In this document: one piece after another, positions 45,503-53,987 of the stretch
How the letters are laid out: each line of letters starts with the position of its first letter
Numbering within the stretch: the first letter of the stretch is position 1
Assembly: GCF_001613425.1 (NCBI RefSeq)
Contig: NZ_BDCI01000021.1
Location: 124,001-188,000 of the forward strand
DNA: 64,000 nucleotides
From: Nocardia vulneris
GTDB lineage: Bacteria; Actinomycetota; Actinomycetes; Mycobacteriales; Mycobacteriaceae
Direction: 5' to 3'
The notes under the pieces: model-generated
Told to the model about the DNA's origin: nothing
Database searches by the model: none
The model's input: only the letters and a program-made list of their open reading frames with translations
Made by a program: the position numbers and the translations under genes

Positions 45503-46660
45503 ATGACCGCACCGATGCTCGTCGCACTGATGCTGGTATTCGCCGCAGGGGTTGGGCTCGGCTGGCTCGGCCATGCCGCGCGCGCCGGGCAACGCGCGGT
45601 GGCGGCAGAGGCGAGACTGGCCGCGGCGACGGACAACGAACGGCTGCTGCGGCAATCGCTCAACGCGGCGAACGAGGATGCGGCACGCAGGCATTCGCAC
45701 GCCATCGGCGCGATGGTCGATCCGCTGCGCGACGCGGTCGGCGCGTTGAACCAGCACATCCAGCAGGTCGAGCACCATCGCATCAACGCCTACTCCAGCC
45801 TGCGCGAGCAGGTGGCCGGCATGCAGCGCACCTCGCTGCAGCTGACCAGCCAGACCAGTCAGCTCGTCGCGGCGCTGCGCGCGCCGCAGGTGCGCGGCCG
45901 GTGGGGCGAGATCCAATTGGAGCGCGTGGTCGAGCTCGCGGGCATGACGCGGCACTGCGATTTCGACACGCAGGTGTCGCGGGCGGCCCGCGGGGACGGC
46001 GCCAACGACCGCACCGGCACCGTCCGGCCCGACCTGGTGGTGAACCTGGCGGGCGGCAGGCACATCGTGGTCGATGCCAAGGTGCCGTTCAGCGCGTACC
46101 TCGACGCCAGCACGGTCGAGGACCCCGACGTCCGGGCCGAACATCTGATCCGGCACGCGAAGCATCTGCGCGCCCACGTCGACCAACTGGCCGACAAGGC
46201 GTACTGGGCGGCCTTCGATCCGGCGCCGGAATTCGTCGTGCTGTTCGTGCCCGGCGATCCGTTCCTGGACGCCGCGCTCACCACCGACTCCGGATTGCTC
46301 GAGTACGCCTTCGGCCGCAACGTGATCCTGGCTACGCCGACCACGCTGATCGCGTTGCTGCGCACGGTGGCTTTCGGTTGGCGGCAAGAAGCACTGTCCC
46401 GGGATATGGCAACCGTTCAGCAATTGGGTAAGGAGCTGTACGCCCGGCTCGGTATGACCGGCCGGCATCTGGACCGGCTCGGCGCGCAACTCGGTAAGGC
46501 CGTCGACGCTTTCAACTACACCGTGGCATCGGTGGAATCACGGGTGATGGTCACCGCGCGCAAACTGCACGACCTGGAAATAGCGGAGCAGGAGGTGCCG
46601 GCAATCCAGCGGGTCGACGTGTGGCCGCGGGCCGTGGGGTTCGCCGACGCCGACGATTAG
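45503..46660 (+). CDS. rmuC: RmuC-family DNA recombination protein
   Basis: 385 residues. An N-terminal membrane helix (VALMLVFAAGVGLGWLGHAA) is followed by a coiled coil and the PD-(D/E)xK-like core: RGRWGEIQLERVVELAGM, RPDLVVNLAGGRHIVVDAKVPFSAY, EFVVLFVPGDPFLDAAL. RmuC limits inversion at short inverted repeats and is thought to be a nuclease. ATG 45503 chosen; longer upstream ORF ignored. Confidence 0.92.
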   Translation: MTAPMLVALMLVFAAGVGLGWLGHAARAGQRAVAAEARLAAATDNERLLRQSLNAANEDAARRHSHAIGAMVDPLRDAVGALNQHIQQVEHHRINAYSSLREQVAGMQRTSLQLTSQTSQLVAALRAPQVRGRWGEIQLERVVELAGMTRHCDFDTQVSRAARGDGANDRTGTVRPDLVVNLAGGRHIVVDAKVPFSAYLDASTVEDPDVRAEHLIRHAKHLRAHVDQLADKAYWAAFDPAPEFVVLFVPGDPFLDAALTTDSGLLEYAFGRNVILATPTTLIALLRTVAFGWRQEALSRDMATVQQLGKELYARLGMTGRHLDRLGAQLGKAVDAFNYTVASVESRVMVTARKLHDLEIAEQEVPAIQRVDVWPRAVGFADADD

Positions 46661-46705
46661 CCGGTGGAACCGCCGTGCCATAACGCCCCCGGGCGCGGCG
46701 ACAGT

Positions 46706-46711
46706 TAGTGT
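46706..46711 (+). promoter_or_regulatory. -10 box of a leaderless promoter
   Basis: TAGTGT (TANNNT) ends 7 bases before GTG 46719, matching leaderless geometry. Confidence 0.45.
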
Positions 46712-46718
46712 TCATAAT

Positions 46719-47603
46719 GTGGCTGCTTCCCAACGTGTGCGATCCCGGGTGCCCGCGCCGCATCGTTCGACCTTGCCGACGGTCCCGGGCATCCCGGTGG
46801 GCGCGGCGGTCCTGATCGCGGTCGCCTGTACGTTTCTGGGGTTCTTGATCGATGCCCACGGCGACGCTACCGATCTCACCGGTACCTTCGCCGCGCTGTA
46901 CATCGTCGGTTGTGTGGCAGCCGTGCTCGCGGTCCGCTATCGCGGTTTGTTCACCACCATGGTGCTGCCGCCGCTGCTGCTCTCGATCGCCGTTCCGCTG
47001 GCCTACCAGCAGCTGACCGGCCGCCCGGCGAGTTCGATCAAAGATGTGCTGCTGAACCTGGCGGTGCCGCTGGTGCAGCGCTTCCCCACGATGATGCTCG
47101 CGACCGTGCTCGTCCTGTTGATCGGCGGCGGCCGGATCCTGCTGCAGCGCCGCATCGAGCAGGCGGAAAGCGGCGCCGAGTCGCGCCGGGGGGAAAGCTG
47201 GGGTCGTTCCTCGGCCAAGCGTCCGCGCGGTGGCCGCGAGCGCGGCTCCTCGCTCTCCGACTCCGCTCGCCGGCGCACTCGCCGCCCGAAGGACGATCCG
47301 GACGAGACAGGTCGCGACGAGCCCACCCCCCGCCCGAGCCGCCGCACCGCGACAGCACCGGTCGCCGACGCACCACCCCGCGTGGCAGGCTCGGCCCGGC
47401 CGCGCGAAGGACGCGAAGGACGCCCCGCCGCGCGCGGCGCCGCCCGCCCGACCGCGGCCATGCCCCGCACCGACAACGACCCGGCCCGCGGCAACACCGC
47501 CCGCCGTCGCAGCGAACTCCCTCCGCCACACCCCCAACCCAACGTCCGCTACCGCGAACGTGATTCGAGCCGCACCGAACGCCGCCGCCCCGAAAACCTC
47601 TGA
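46719..47603 (+). CDS. DUF6542-type membrane protein (Rv1111c-like)
   Basis: 294 residues from GTG. Four hydrophobic helices (residues about 27-150) are followed by a ~140-residue disordered Arg/Pro/Glu-rich cytoplasmic tail (REGREGRPAARGAARP). The position near ispH and xseAB matches Rv1111c. Function unknown; the tail could bind nucleic acid or protein partners. No ribosome binding site, in line with a leaderless mRNA. Confidence 0.8.
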   Translation: MAASQRVRSRVPAPHRSTLPTVPGIPVGAAVLIAVACTFLGFLIDAHGDATDLTGTFAALYIVGCVAAVLAVRYRGLFTTMVLPPLLLSIAVPLAYQQLTGRPASSIKDVLLNLAVPLVQRFPTMMLATVLVLLIGGGRILLQRRIEQAESGAESRRGESWGRSSAKRPRGGRERGSSLSDSARRRTRRPKDDPDETGRDEPTPRPSRRTATAPVADAPPRVAGSARPREGREGRPAARGAARPTAAMPRTDNDPARGNTARRRSELPPPHPQPNVRYRERDSSRTERRRPENL

Positions 47604-47624
47604 ACGGGTCGCACTCCAGGCTGT

Positions 47625-47965
47625 CCGTAGTCACACTCTGCGATGCCACGACCTAGGCCCCATAAGGCGTCACCAGTCACGCTCGGCGATGACATGACCA
47701 GGCAGTCGTCAGCCGGACAATCGCGGTCGCGCTCAGCCACGCCGGAACCACTGAACCGGCCTCAGCTCGACAGTCCGATGTCGCGCTCAGCAACGTCGCG
47801 ATCACTGAGCCATCCGCCGGCCCGACGGCCGCCGGTCACGGTCGGCGATGCCGCGACCGAGACCGCCCCTGGGCTGCTGCGGTCCTGCTCGGCGACACCG
47901 CGGCTGCTGAGCCGGTGTAGCCGGGACTGTTGGTAGTCCTGCTCGGCGACAGCGCGGCCCGAATC
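47625..47965. repeat. Degenerate ~50-bp tandem repeats
   Basis: About seven units, each starting with GTC(A/G/C)CGCTC(G/A)GCGA or close variants, at about 47628, 47676, 47728, 47781, 47837, 47880 and 47935. Several are followed ~20 bases later by CTGAGCC or a relative. Units diverge and spacing varies (about 43-56). On the minus strand the core reads as repeated VAE(R/Q)D-like peptides, but no gene is supported. The rest of the 47604-48046 gap is the promoter of the XRE regulator. Confidence 0.6.
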
Positions 47966-48046
47966 GCCGCGCGTCGGCGGGCGCGCCGCCGTTTGCACGC
48001 ACATTTGCAAGTACATTTTGGTAGTTCCAGTGCCAGACTCGATGGC

Positions 48047-48955
48047 GTGAACGCAGAGCAGCGCTTCGAATGCCCCGAGCCGGCCGGGACCCGGGGGAGC
48101 ATCAATATCGGCGATGTGCCGACGGTGCTTCGTCGGATGCTGGGGTTGCGCCTCCAGCAACTGCGTAAGGAACGGGGGTTGACCCAGCACGAGGTCGGTC
48201 GGCAGCTCTACTGGACCGGATCCAAGGTCAGCCGGATCGAATCCGGCATGGTCGGCCTCAATCGGCCCGACGTGGTCGAATTGCTGCACTGCTACGGCAT
48301 CACCGATCCCGAAGAGCACGACCGGTATCTGTCGCTCGTGCAGCTGGGCAACCGTCCCGGCTGGTGGCACAGCGACAGTGACTCGCTCCCCAAGGGATTC
48401 GAGCTGCTCAGCCTCGAAGGGGCCGCACGCACGATCCGCTGCTACGAACCCGCGATCATCCCCGACCTTTTGCAAACACCCGAATACGCAAGGGCAGCAC
48501 TGTGTTTGCGGCACCCTTACCGTCCCGACGCCGAGATCGACCAGCTGCTGGCGGTGCGCCTGCAGCGGCAGCAGATCCTGTACCGCGACAATCCGCCGTA
48601 CCTGTGGACCCTGGTCGAAGAGAGCGCGTTACGCAGGCAGATCGGCGGTGCCGCGGTCTGGCGGGCGCAACTGGAGTACCTGGCACGGTGTATCGAGCGG
48701 GAGCACATCGTGATCCAGATCGTGGACGAGGCCGCCTTCGGGCCCGCGATCGTGGACAGCGCGTTCGTCTATCTGCGTTTCGCCGAGACCCTGCTGCCGG
48801 ACGTCGTATGCATCGCGCAACCCACCAGCACGCTGTACATGGAGGGCCGGGACCACATCGTCCGCTATCTCAATATCGCGGAGACCCTGGCCCAGCAGTC
48901 CGCACGCCCGTCCGAAACCGGTCGGCTCCTCCAGACGCTGCTGGAGTCCGCATGA
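48047..48955 (+). CDS. XRE-family HTH regulator with DUF5753 sensor domain
   Basis: 302 residues from GTG 48047. HTH LQQLRKERGLTQHEVGRQLYWTGSKVSRIESGMVGL is followed by GYGI-type spacer and DUF5753 (ARTIRCYEPAIIPDLLQTPEYARA ... LWTLVEESALRR ... VIQIVDEAAFGP). In Streptomyces these WhiJ-like regulators are normally paired with a small DUF397 protein. Here the overlapping downstream gene is a different small membrane protein. Upstream are repeated ACATTT motifs (48002-48016) that may be its binding sites. Confidence 0.92.
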   Translation: MNAEQRFECPEPAGTRGSINIGDVPTVLRRMLGLRLQQLRKERGLTQHEVGRQLYWTGSKVSRIESGMVGLNRPDVVELLHCYGITDPEEHDRYLSLVQLGNRPGWWHSDSDSLPKGFELLSLEGAARTIRCYEPAIIPDLLQTPEYARAALCLRHPYRPDAEIDQLLAVRLQRQQILYRDNPPYLWTLVEESALRRQIGGAAVWRAQLEYLARCIEREHIVIQIVDEAAFGPAIVDSAFVYLRFAETLLPDVVCIAQPTSTLYMEGRDHIVRYLNIAETLAQQSARPSETGRLLQTLLESA

Positions 48956-49152
48956 GCACCCACCCACCGCAGGAGGAACGCAACTCTCAGCCGAGCCCAC
49001 CGCCGCCCGCACCCCCGTGGCGAGAACTCGCCGCCGCCATTGCCACCGCCGCACCGGTCGGTCTGCTGGTCGACTGGCCGACGGCGGTACAGGTTCTGCT
49101 CACCGTCTTCGCGGGCCTGACCGCCGCACGCCGAAGCCCGGACCACGAATGA
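48952..49152 (+). CDS. Small Pro-rich membrane protein (66 aa) in the XRE operon
   Basis: Starts at ATG overlapping the regulator stop (ATGA). The Pro-rich N-terminus (PSPPPPAPPW) precedes one or two hydrophobic segments (LAAAIATAAPVGLLVDWP; AVQVLLTVFAGLTAA). Its stop overlaps the next ATG. It occupies the place normally held by DUF397. Function unknown. Confidence 0.7.
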   Translation: MSTHPPQEERNSQPSPPPPAPPWRELAAAIATAAPVGLLVDWPTAVQVLLTVFAGLTAARRSPDHE

Positions 49153-49229
49153 CGCTCCGCACCAACGGCGGACGCTGCACCAACGGCGGACGCTGCACCA
49201 ACGGCGCACGCTGCACCAAGGGCGGGTAG
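49149..49229 (+). CDS. 26-residue RCTNGG-repeat peptide
   Basis: ATGA overlap with the previous gene. After MTLRTNGG the peptide is three repeats of RCT(N/K)G(G/A) and ends in GG. The DNA is an 18-base tandem repeat (core CGCTGCACCAACGGCGGA). Three evenly spaced cysteines, basic charge and a terminal GlyGly resemble precursor or signalling peptides. Too small for certainty; it could be an artefact of a repeat expansion. Confidence 0.45.
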   Translation: MTLRTNGGRCTNGGRCTNGARCTKGG

Positions 49230-49276
49230 CCCTGCACAGCCACGGGCACTCAGCGCCAACGGCAGGCGTCCTGAGT

Positions 49277-50290
49277 TCAGCGGCGAGTGGTGGTGCGCAG
49301 TTCTCGGGGGAGGGAGAAAACCAGGGTTTCGTTGGCGGTGGTGACCGGCTGGACGTCGCCGAAACCGTGCTCCTCGAGCATGTCGAGCACGCCGCGCACC
49401 AGGATGTCGGGCACCGAGGCGCCGGAGGTGATGCCGATCGTCTGCACACCGGCGAGCCAGGCGGGATCCACCTCGCGGGCGAAGTCGACCAAGTAGGCCG
49501 CCTTCGCGCCCGCGTTGAGCGCGACCTCGACCAGGCGGACCGAGTTGGAGGAGTTCTTCGAGCCGACGACGATCACCAGATCGCATTCGGGCGCCATCGC
49601 CTTGACCGCCGTCTGCCGGTTCGAGGTGGCGTAGCAGATGTCGTCGCTCGGCGGATCCTGCAGCGTGGGGAACCGCTCGCGCAGCCGCCGCACCGTCTCC
49701 ATCGTTTCGTCGACGCTGAGCGTGGTCTGGGACAACCAGATCACCTTCGACTCGTCGCGCACGGTGACGTTGTCCACCGAGTCGGGGCCGTCGACGAGTT
49801 GGATGTGCTCGGGCGCCTCGCCCGCCGTGCCCTCCACCTCTTCGTGGCCTTCGTGACCGATCAGCAGGATGTCGTAGTCGTCGCGGGCGAAGCGCTTGGC
49901 CTCTTGGTGCACCTTGGTCACCAGCGGGCAGGTCGCGTCGATGGTGTGCAGGTTGCGGGCGGCCGCCGATTCGTGCACCGCGGGCGAGACGCCGTGCGCG
50001 GAGAACACGACCAGCGCCCCTTCGGGCACCTCGTCGGTTTCGTCGACGAAGATGACCCCGCGCTCACGCAACGTCTCCACGACATGCCGGTTGTGCACGA
50101 TCTCCTTGCGCACGTAGATCGGCGCGCCGTGCTTGTCCAGCGCCTTCTCGACGGTTTCCACCGCGCGGTCCACGCCGGCGCAGTACCCGCGCGGCTCCGC
50201 TAGCAGCACCCGCTTGCCACCGGCGCGCTCGGTGGTTCCGGCTCCCGTCGAGCGGGCGATTCCGAGGTTCAAGGGTATGGCCGTGGACAT
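49277..50290 (-). CDS. ispH: 4-hydroxy-3-methylbut-2-enyl diphosphate reductase
   Basis: 337 residues. The three cysteines of the [4Fe-4S] cluster are in RGYCAGVDRAVE, DATCPLVTKVH and ICYATSNRQTAV; HGVSPAVHE and NSSNSVRLVEVA are substrate-binding motifs. Last step of the MEP isoprenoid pathway (HMBPP to IPP/DMAPP). Position next to xseAB matches Rv1110 (lytB2). Confidence 0.97.
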   Translation of the reverse strand: MSTAIPLNLGIARSTGAGTTERAGGKRVLLAEPRGYCAGVDRAVETVEKALDKHGAPIYVRKEIVHNRHVVETLRERGVIFVDETDEVPEGALVVFSAHGVSPAVHESAAARNLHTIDATCPLVTKVHQEAKRFARDDYDILLIGHEGHEEVEGTAGEAPEHIQLVDGPDSVDNVTVRDESKVIWLSQTTLSVDETMETVRRLRERFPTLQDPPSDDICYATSNRQTAVKAMAPECDLVIVVGSKNSSNSVRLVEVALNAGAKAAYLVDFAREVDPAWLAGVQTIGITSGASVPDILVRGVLDMLEEHGFGDVQPVTTANETLVFSLPRELRTTTRR

Positions 50291-50570
50291 GCCGACAGCT
50301 TACGTGCGGATACCGACCTCGCGCTGTCCGGGCGCCGGCGCGCTCGGCGTCCGTATCGGCCGCACACCGTGCTCTACGTGCCGGGTGACCGACCGCGCCG
50401 ACCGGGCGCGCGCCGCCGCGAAGGTGTGCCATCTCACCGCCGGATCGAGTCGCGCGAACGCTGCCGCACCGGCGGCGAGGCGTGCGGCGAGCGCGCCCGT
50501 TCATACGCCAGAATCACACCCCGTGATCCCCGACCTTTGCTTAGCACACCATTTCGGGCAGGCTAGGACC
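50291..50570. other. Divergent ispH / Rv1109c-like intergenic region
   Basis: 280 bases with both promoters. No repeat or hairpin of note seen. Confidence 0.35.
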
Positions 50571-51191
50571 ATGTTTCGACCACCGTTCCTGGCCCGGGTA
50601 GCCGCCGGGGCCGCCGTTTACGCCATCGAGGAGACTCGTCGGCTACCCACGGCCGCAATGAATTTGCCGATCACCGCCATCAGCCAGCTGCTGCAGACGA
50701 CGATGCACGTCCAGCAGTTCGTGACCAGCCTCGCGCTCAAGGGCGACGCGGTCTTCGACCGGTTGGCCACGACTCCGGAGGAGCAGCCGGAGTGGGCGAC
50801 CTTCGACGAGGACCTGCCCGCCGAACCGGCGTCCGGCCAGGTCCGCGCGAGCCGCTTCGACCTGTACGCCGACGACCCGGAGCCCGAGACCCGCGCGGGC
50901 GAGCGCAACGGCCATGGCGCCACCGTGCACGCCATCGAGCCGGAACCCCTTGCCCCCGTGGCAGAACCCGAGATCGACCGCGCGGCCGACCCCGCGCCGG
51001 AGATCCGTGAGCCGGAAGTAGCCACCCGCTACGACTACGCGAACATGACTTTGGCCCAGTTGCGCGCCCGCCTGCGCATGCTGAGCCTCGAAGACCTTTC
51101 CGCGCTGCTCGAGTACGAGCAGCAGACCCTCGCCAGGGCGCCGTTCGTGACCATGCTGACGAATCGGATCGCCACCGTGCGGGCGCAGTGA
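50571..51191 (+). CDS. Lipid-droplet-associated-type protein (Rv1109c-like)
   Basis: 206 residues. Hydrophobic/amphipathic N-terminal region (FLARVAAGAAVYAIEETRRLP, then a helix AISQLLQTTMHVQQFVTSLALKG), an acidic Pro-rich middle, and a conserved C-terminal motif NMTLAQLRARLRMLSLEDLSALLEYEQQTLARAPFVTMLTNRI. The latter is a ribosomal-L29/Rho-like helix hairpin found in these actinobacterial proteins. GTGA overlap with xseA. Confidence 0.82.
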   Translation: MFRPPFLARVAAGAAVYAIEETRRLPTAAMNLPITAISQLLQTTMHVQQFVTSLALKGDAVFDRLATTPEEQPEWATFDEDLPAEPASGQVRASRFDLYADDPEPETRAGERNGHGATVHAIEPEPLAPVAEPEIDRAADPAPEIREPEVATRYDYANMTLAQLRARLRMLSLEDLSALLEYEQQTLARAPFVTMLTNRIATVRAQ

Positions 51192-52558
51192 CCGAACCCC
51201 GGACCTCACCGTCGCAGGCGGGCCGGGAAACCCCCGGTCCGCCGCGCGAATCCGGCCCCGCCGCCGCGGCCGCGCCGAACGCTGCGCCCGGCCGGGAGAA
51301 CTCCGCCGAACAGCCGTGGCCGGTCCGCTCCGTCGCGCTCAAGGTCGCCCAGTGGATCGACCGGCTCGGCAGCATCTGGGTCGAAGGGCAGATCACCCAG
51401 ATCACTCTGCGGCCGGGCACCCGCACCGCGTTCCTGGTGCTACGCGATCCGTCGGCCGATATGTCCCTGTCGGTCACCTGCGACCCGGATCTCATCCGTA
51501 AATCGCCCGTCCCGCTGCAAGAGGGCAGCCGCGTGGTGGTCTACGGCAAGCTCGCGTTCTTCACCGGCCGCGGCACTCTGTCCCTGCGGGTCATCGAGAT
51601 CCGCCCGGTCGGCGTCGGCGAATTGCTCGCCCGCATCGAACGACTCAAAGCGCTGCTGGCCGCCGAGGGGCTCTTCGACCCGCGGCTCAAGCGCGCGCTG
51701 CCGTTCCTGCCCAAGACGATCGGCCTGATCACCGGACGGGCCAGCGCCGCCGAACGCGACGTCCTGACCGTGGCCCGTAATCGTTGGCCCGCAGTACGTT
51801 TCGAGATCCGCAATACAGCGGTGCAGGGACCGACCGCGGTCCCGCAGATGCTGGAGGCACTGGCGCAGCTCGATCGCGACCCGGCGGTCGAGGTGATCGT
51901 GCTCGCCCGCGGCGGGGGCAGTGTCGAGGATCTGCTGCCGTTCTCCGACGAGGCCCTCTGCCGCGCGATCGTCGCCGCGACCACCCCCATCGTCAGCGCG
52001 ATCGGGCACGAACCCGACAACCCGCTCAGCGATCTCGTCGCCGACCTGCGGGCCGCGACACCGACCGACGCCGCCAAACGTGTGGTGCCCGACGCCGCCG
52101 CGGAACTGGCGGGGGTGCGCGAGATGCGCGCCCGCTCGGCCGCCGCGCTGCGGGGCTGGGTCGAGCGGGAAACGCGCGCGCTCACCCAGCTGCGGTCACG
52201 TCCGGTCCTGGCCGATCCGCTGCGCGAAATCGACCGCCGCACCGAGGAAGTCGAACGGCTGCGCGCCTCGGCCCGGCGCTGCGCCGAACAGTTCCTCCGC
52301 GCCGAGGCGACCGCGACCCGGCACCTGCGCGAAAAGCTCACCGCCGTGGGACCGGCCGCGACCATGGCCCGTGGTTACGCTGTCGTGCAGCGCGTCACGG
52401 GCACCGAACGCCACGTGGTGCGCACCATCGAGGACGCCCCCGCGGGCAGCCAGCTACGCATCCGCGTCGCCGACGGCGCGATCACTGCCGCGGGACTGGG
52501 CACGCAGGCGCTGGGGCCGCGGGCCACCGACACCGACACCGAAACGAGAAGGAGCTGA
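51188..52558 (+). CDS. xseA: Exodeoxyribonuclease VII large subunit
   Basis: 456 residues. An OB-fold N-terminus (IWVEGQITQITLRPGTRTAFLVLRD) precedes the catalytic domain PKTIGLITGRASAAERDVLTVARNRWP, VEVIVLARGGGSVEDLLPFSDEAL and SAIGHEPDNPLSDLVADLRAATPT, then a coiled coil. Cuts single-stranded DNA with XseB. GTG start overlaps the preceding stop. Confidence 0.96.
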   Translation: MTEPRTSPSQAGRETPGPPRESGPAAAAAPNAAPGRENSAEQPWPVRSVALKVAQWIDRLGSIWVEGQITQITLRPGTRTAFLVLRDPSADMSLSVTCDPDLIRKSPVPLQEGSRVVVYGKLAFFTGRGTLSLRVIEIRPVGVGELLARIERLKALLAAEGLFDPRLKRALPFLPKTIGLITGRASAAERDVLTVARNRWPAVRFEIRNTAVQGPTAVPQMLEALAQLDRDPAVEVIVLARGGGSVEDLLPFSDEALCRAIVAATTPIVSAIGHEPDNPLSDLVADLRAATPTDAAKRVVPDAAAELAGVREMRARSAAALRGWVERETRALTQLRSRPVLADPLREIDRRTEEVERLRASARRCAEQFLRAEATATRHLREKLTAVGPAATMARGYAVVQRVTGTERHVVRTIEDAPAGSQLRIRVADGAITAAGLGTQALGPRATDTDTETRRS

Positions 52559-52561
52559 TCC

Positions 52562-52810
52562 TTGGCCGAGCCCGGTAAGGACACCGACACCGAACTGGCC
52601 GAGATCGCTACCTTCGGTTACGAACGTGCCCGCGACGAACTGGTCAATGTCGTGAAGATGCTGGAGCAGGGCGGCCTCGACCTGGACGAGTCGCTGACCC
52701 TGTGGGAGCGGGGCGAGGCCCTGGCCAACCGCTGCGAGGAGCATCTGGCCGGCGCCAGGAAGCGCGTCGAGGACGCCCTGTCGCGCACCGACCTTGAGGA
52801 CGAGAAATGA
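52562..52810 (+). CDS. xseB: Exodeoxyribonuclease VII small subunit
   Basis: 82 residues from TTG 52562 with AAGGAG about 10 bases upstream. FGYERARDELVNVVKMLEQGGLDLDESLTLWERGEAL is the family motif. Lies 3 bases after xseA and overlaps the next gene by ATGA. Confidence 0.95.
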   Translation: MAEPGKDTDTELAEIATFGYERARDELVNVVKMLEQGGLDLDESLTLWERGEALANRCEEHLAGARKRVEDALSRTDLEDEK

Positions 52811-53151
52811 CGATCCGGCGCGCCACCCCCGACATCCGCACCGACGATATCGAGGGCAGCCGCGAGTTCTACCGGCTGCTCGGTTTCGAGGAGGCGATGG
52901 ATCTCGGCTGGGTCGTCACCATGGTGTCCCCAACGAACCCGACCGCTCAGGTCTTGCTCGTCGGGCCGGACGCGGAGAAACTCCAGCCGAATATGAGCGT
53001 GGAGGTCGAGGACGTCGACGCGGTGCACGCGGCGATGACCGCGGCAGGCGCCGATATCGTCTACCCCCTACGCGACGAACAGTGGGGCGTACGCAGGTTT
53101 TTCGTCCGCGATCCGAGCGGCACCATCGTCAACGTGGTCAGCCACCGCTAG
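52807..53151 (+). CDS. VOC-family protein coupled to xseAB
   Basis: 114 residues: RTDDIEGSREFYRLLGFEEAMDLGW and VRRFFVRDPSGTIVNVVSHR are VOC halves. The terminal metal-type Glu is replaced by Asn (TIVNVVSH), so it may be non-catalytic. ATGA overlap with xseB makes it part of that operon; no obvious role in DNA repair. Confidence 0.85.
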   Translation: MTIRRATPDIRTDDIEGSREFYRLLGFEEAMDLGWVVTMVSPTNPTAQVLLVGPDAEKLQPNMSVEVEDVDAVHAAMTAAGADIVYPLRDEQWGVRRFFVRDPSGTIVNVVSHR

Positions 53152-53285
53152 GGAAACGCACGTCGGCCCGAACTGTCGACGTAGCCGGCCCGCACGACCC
53201 CGATTCCGGACGTCGGCGACGGCGACCGCGGCGGTGATCCAGCGCGGGTGGTATCCGCCGTCCTGCGTATCGGGTACCGCCGGGA

Positions 53286-53858
53286 TCAGGCGCCGGCTTT
53301 GAGGGGCTGCGCGGCGACGACGGCCTGGGCCAGGGTGGTGAACGCGGCCCGATCGCCCGCGCCGGTGATCAGCACCCGGGACTGGCCGAGGTCGGCGACC
53401 CAGGCCGGTTCCGAACCGGGTTCGGAGTACACGACCCACTTCTGCTCGCCGATCGTTTCGGCACCGGTGGCGTAGCGCGAGCCCAGGACGTAGCGCGAGA
53501 GCGCCTCTTCGGTCGCGTTGCTCTGCGTGAACCGCATGTAGGTGCCCTGCGTAGTGATATAGCCGACAGTGCTGACCGGTCCGCCGCCGGTGCCGCTGAT
53601 GGCTTGGCGACTGCCGGAGTTCGGCGTCCAGTCCGCCGGCACGGCCGGGTTCCGGATCGGGAACGGCAGCGAGCGCGCGTCGGCGGTGAGCGCGGCCTTC
53701 ACGTCGAAATGCGGGATCTGGCCCTGCGTCGGACCGTTTCCGGCGAAACTGCACTGGCTGGCGAGCCCGGCGAACACCACCGCGATCAGCACCAGCGGAA
53801 TCAGCGACCAGAACAGATCCCGGTAGTCGTTCAGGATGCGCGGCTTTTGGTTGGGCAC
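53286..53858 (-). CDS. DUF4245 membrane protein (Rv1100-like)
   Basis: 190 residues from GTG 53858 (53873 possible). N-terminal ILNDYRDLFWSLIPLVLIAVVFAGLASQCSF is a single membrane helix; the outside domain has IRNPAVPADWTPNSGS and ends in a conserved LTTLAQAVVAA-like helix. Position beside glpX matches Rv1100. Function unknown. Confidence 0.85.
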   Translation of the reverse strand: MPNQKPRILNDYRDLFWSLIPLVLIAVVFAGLASQCSFAGNGPTQGQIPHFDVKAALTADARSLPFPIRNPAVPADWTPNSGSRQAISGTGGGPVSTVGYITTQGTYMRFTQSNATEEALSRYVLGSRYATGAETIGEQKWVVYSEPGSEPAWVADLGQSRVLITGAGDRAAFTTLAQAVVAAQPLKAGA

Positions 53859-53987
53859 GGTTCCAGTATCCACTCGCCCCTACGGTGTTCCTTCTCGCAC
53901 CCCGATCCACCGAGCAGGGTGTACGGCCGTCTCAAACCGAGTGAGACAATCGTCCGGTACGTACCGACGCACAGGAGGCACCCCGCA

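Noticed and set aside
47625..47965. Possible CRISPR array
   Set aside because: Repeats are degenerate, irregularly spaced and not separated by unique spacers of constant size; no cas genes nearby.
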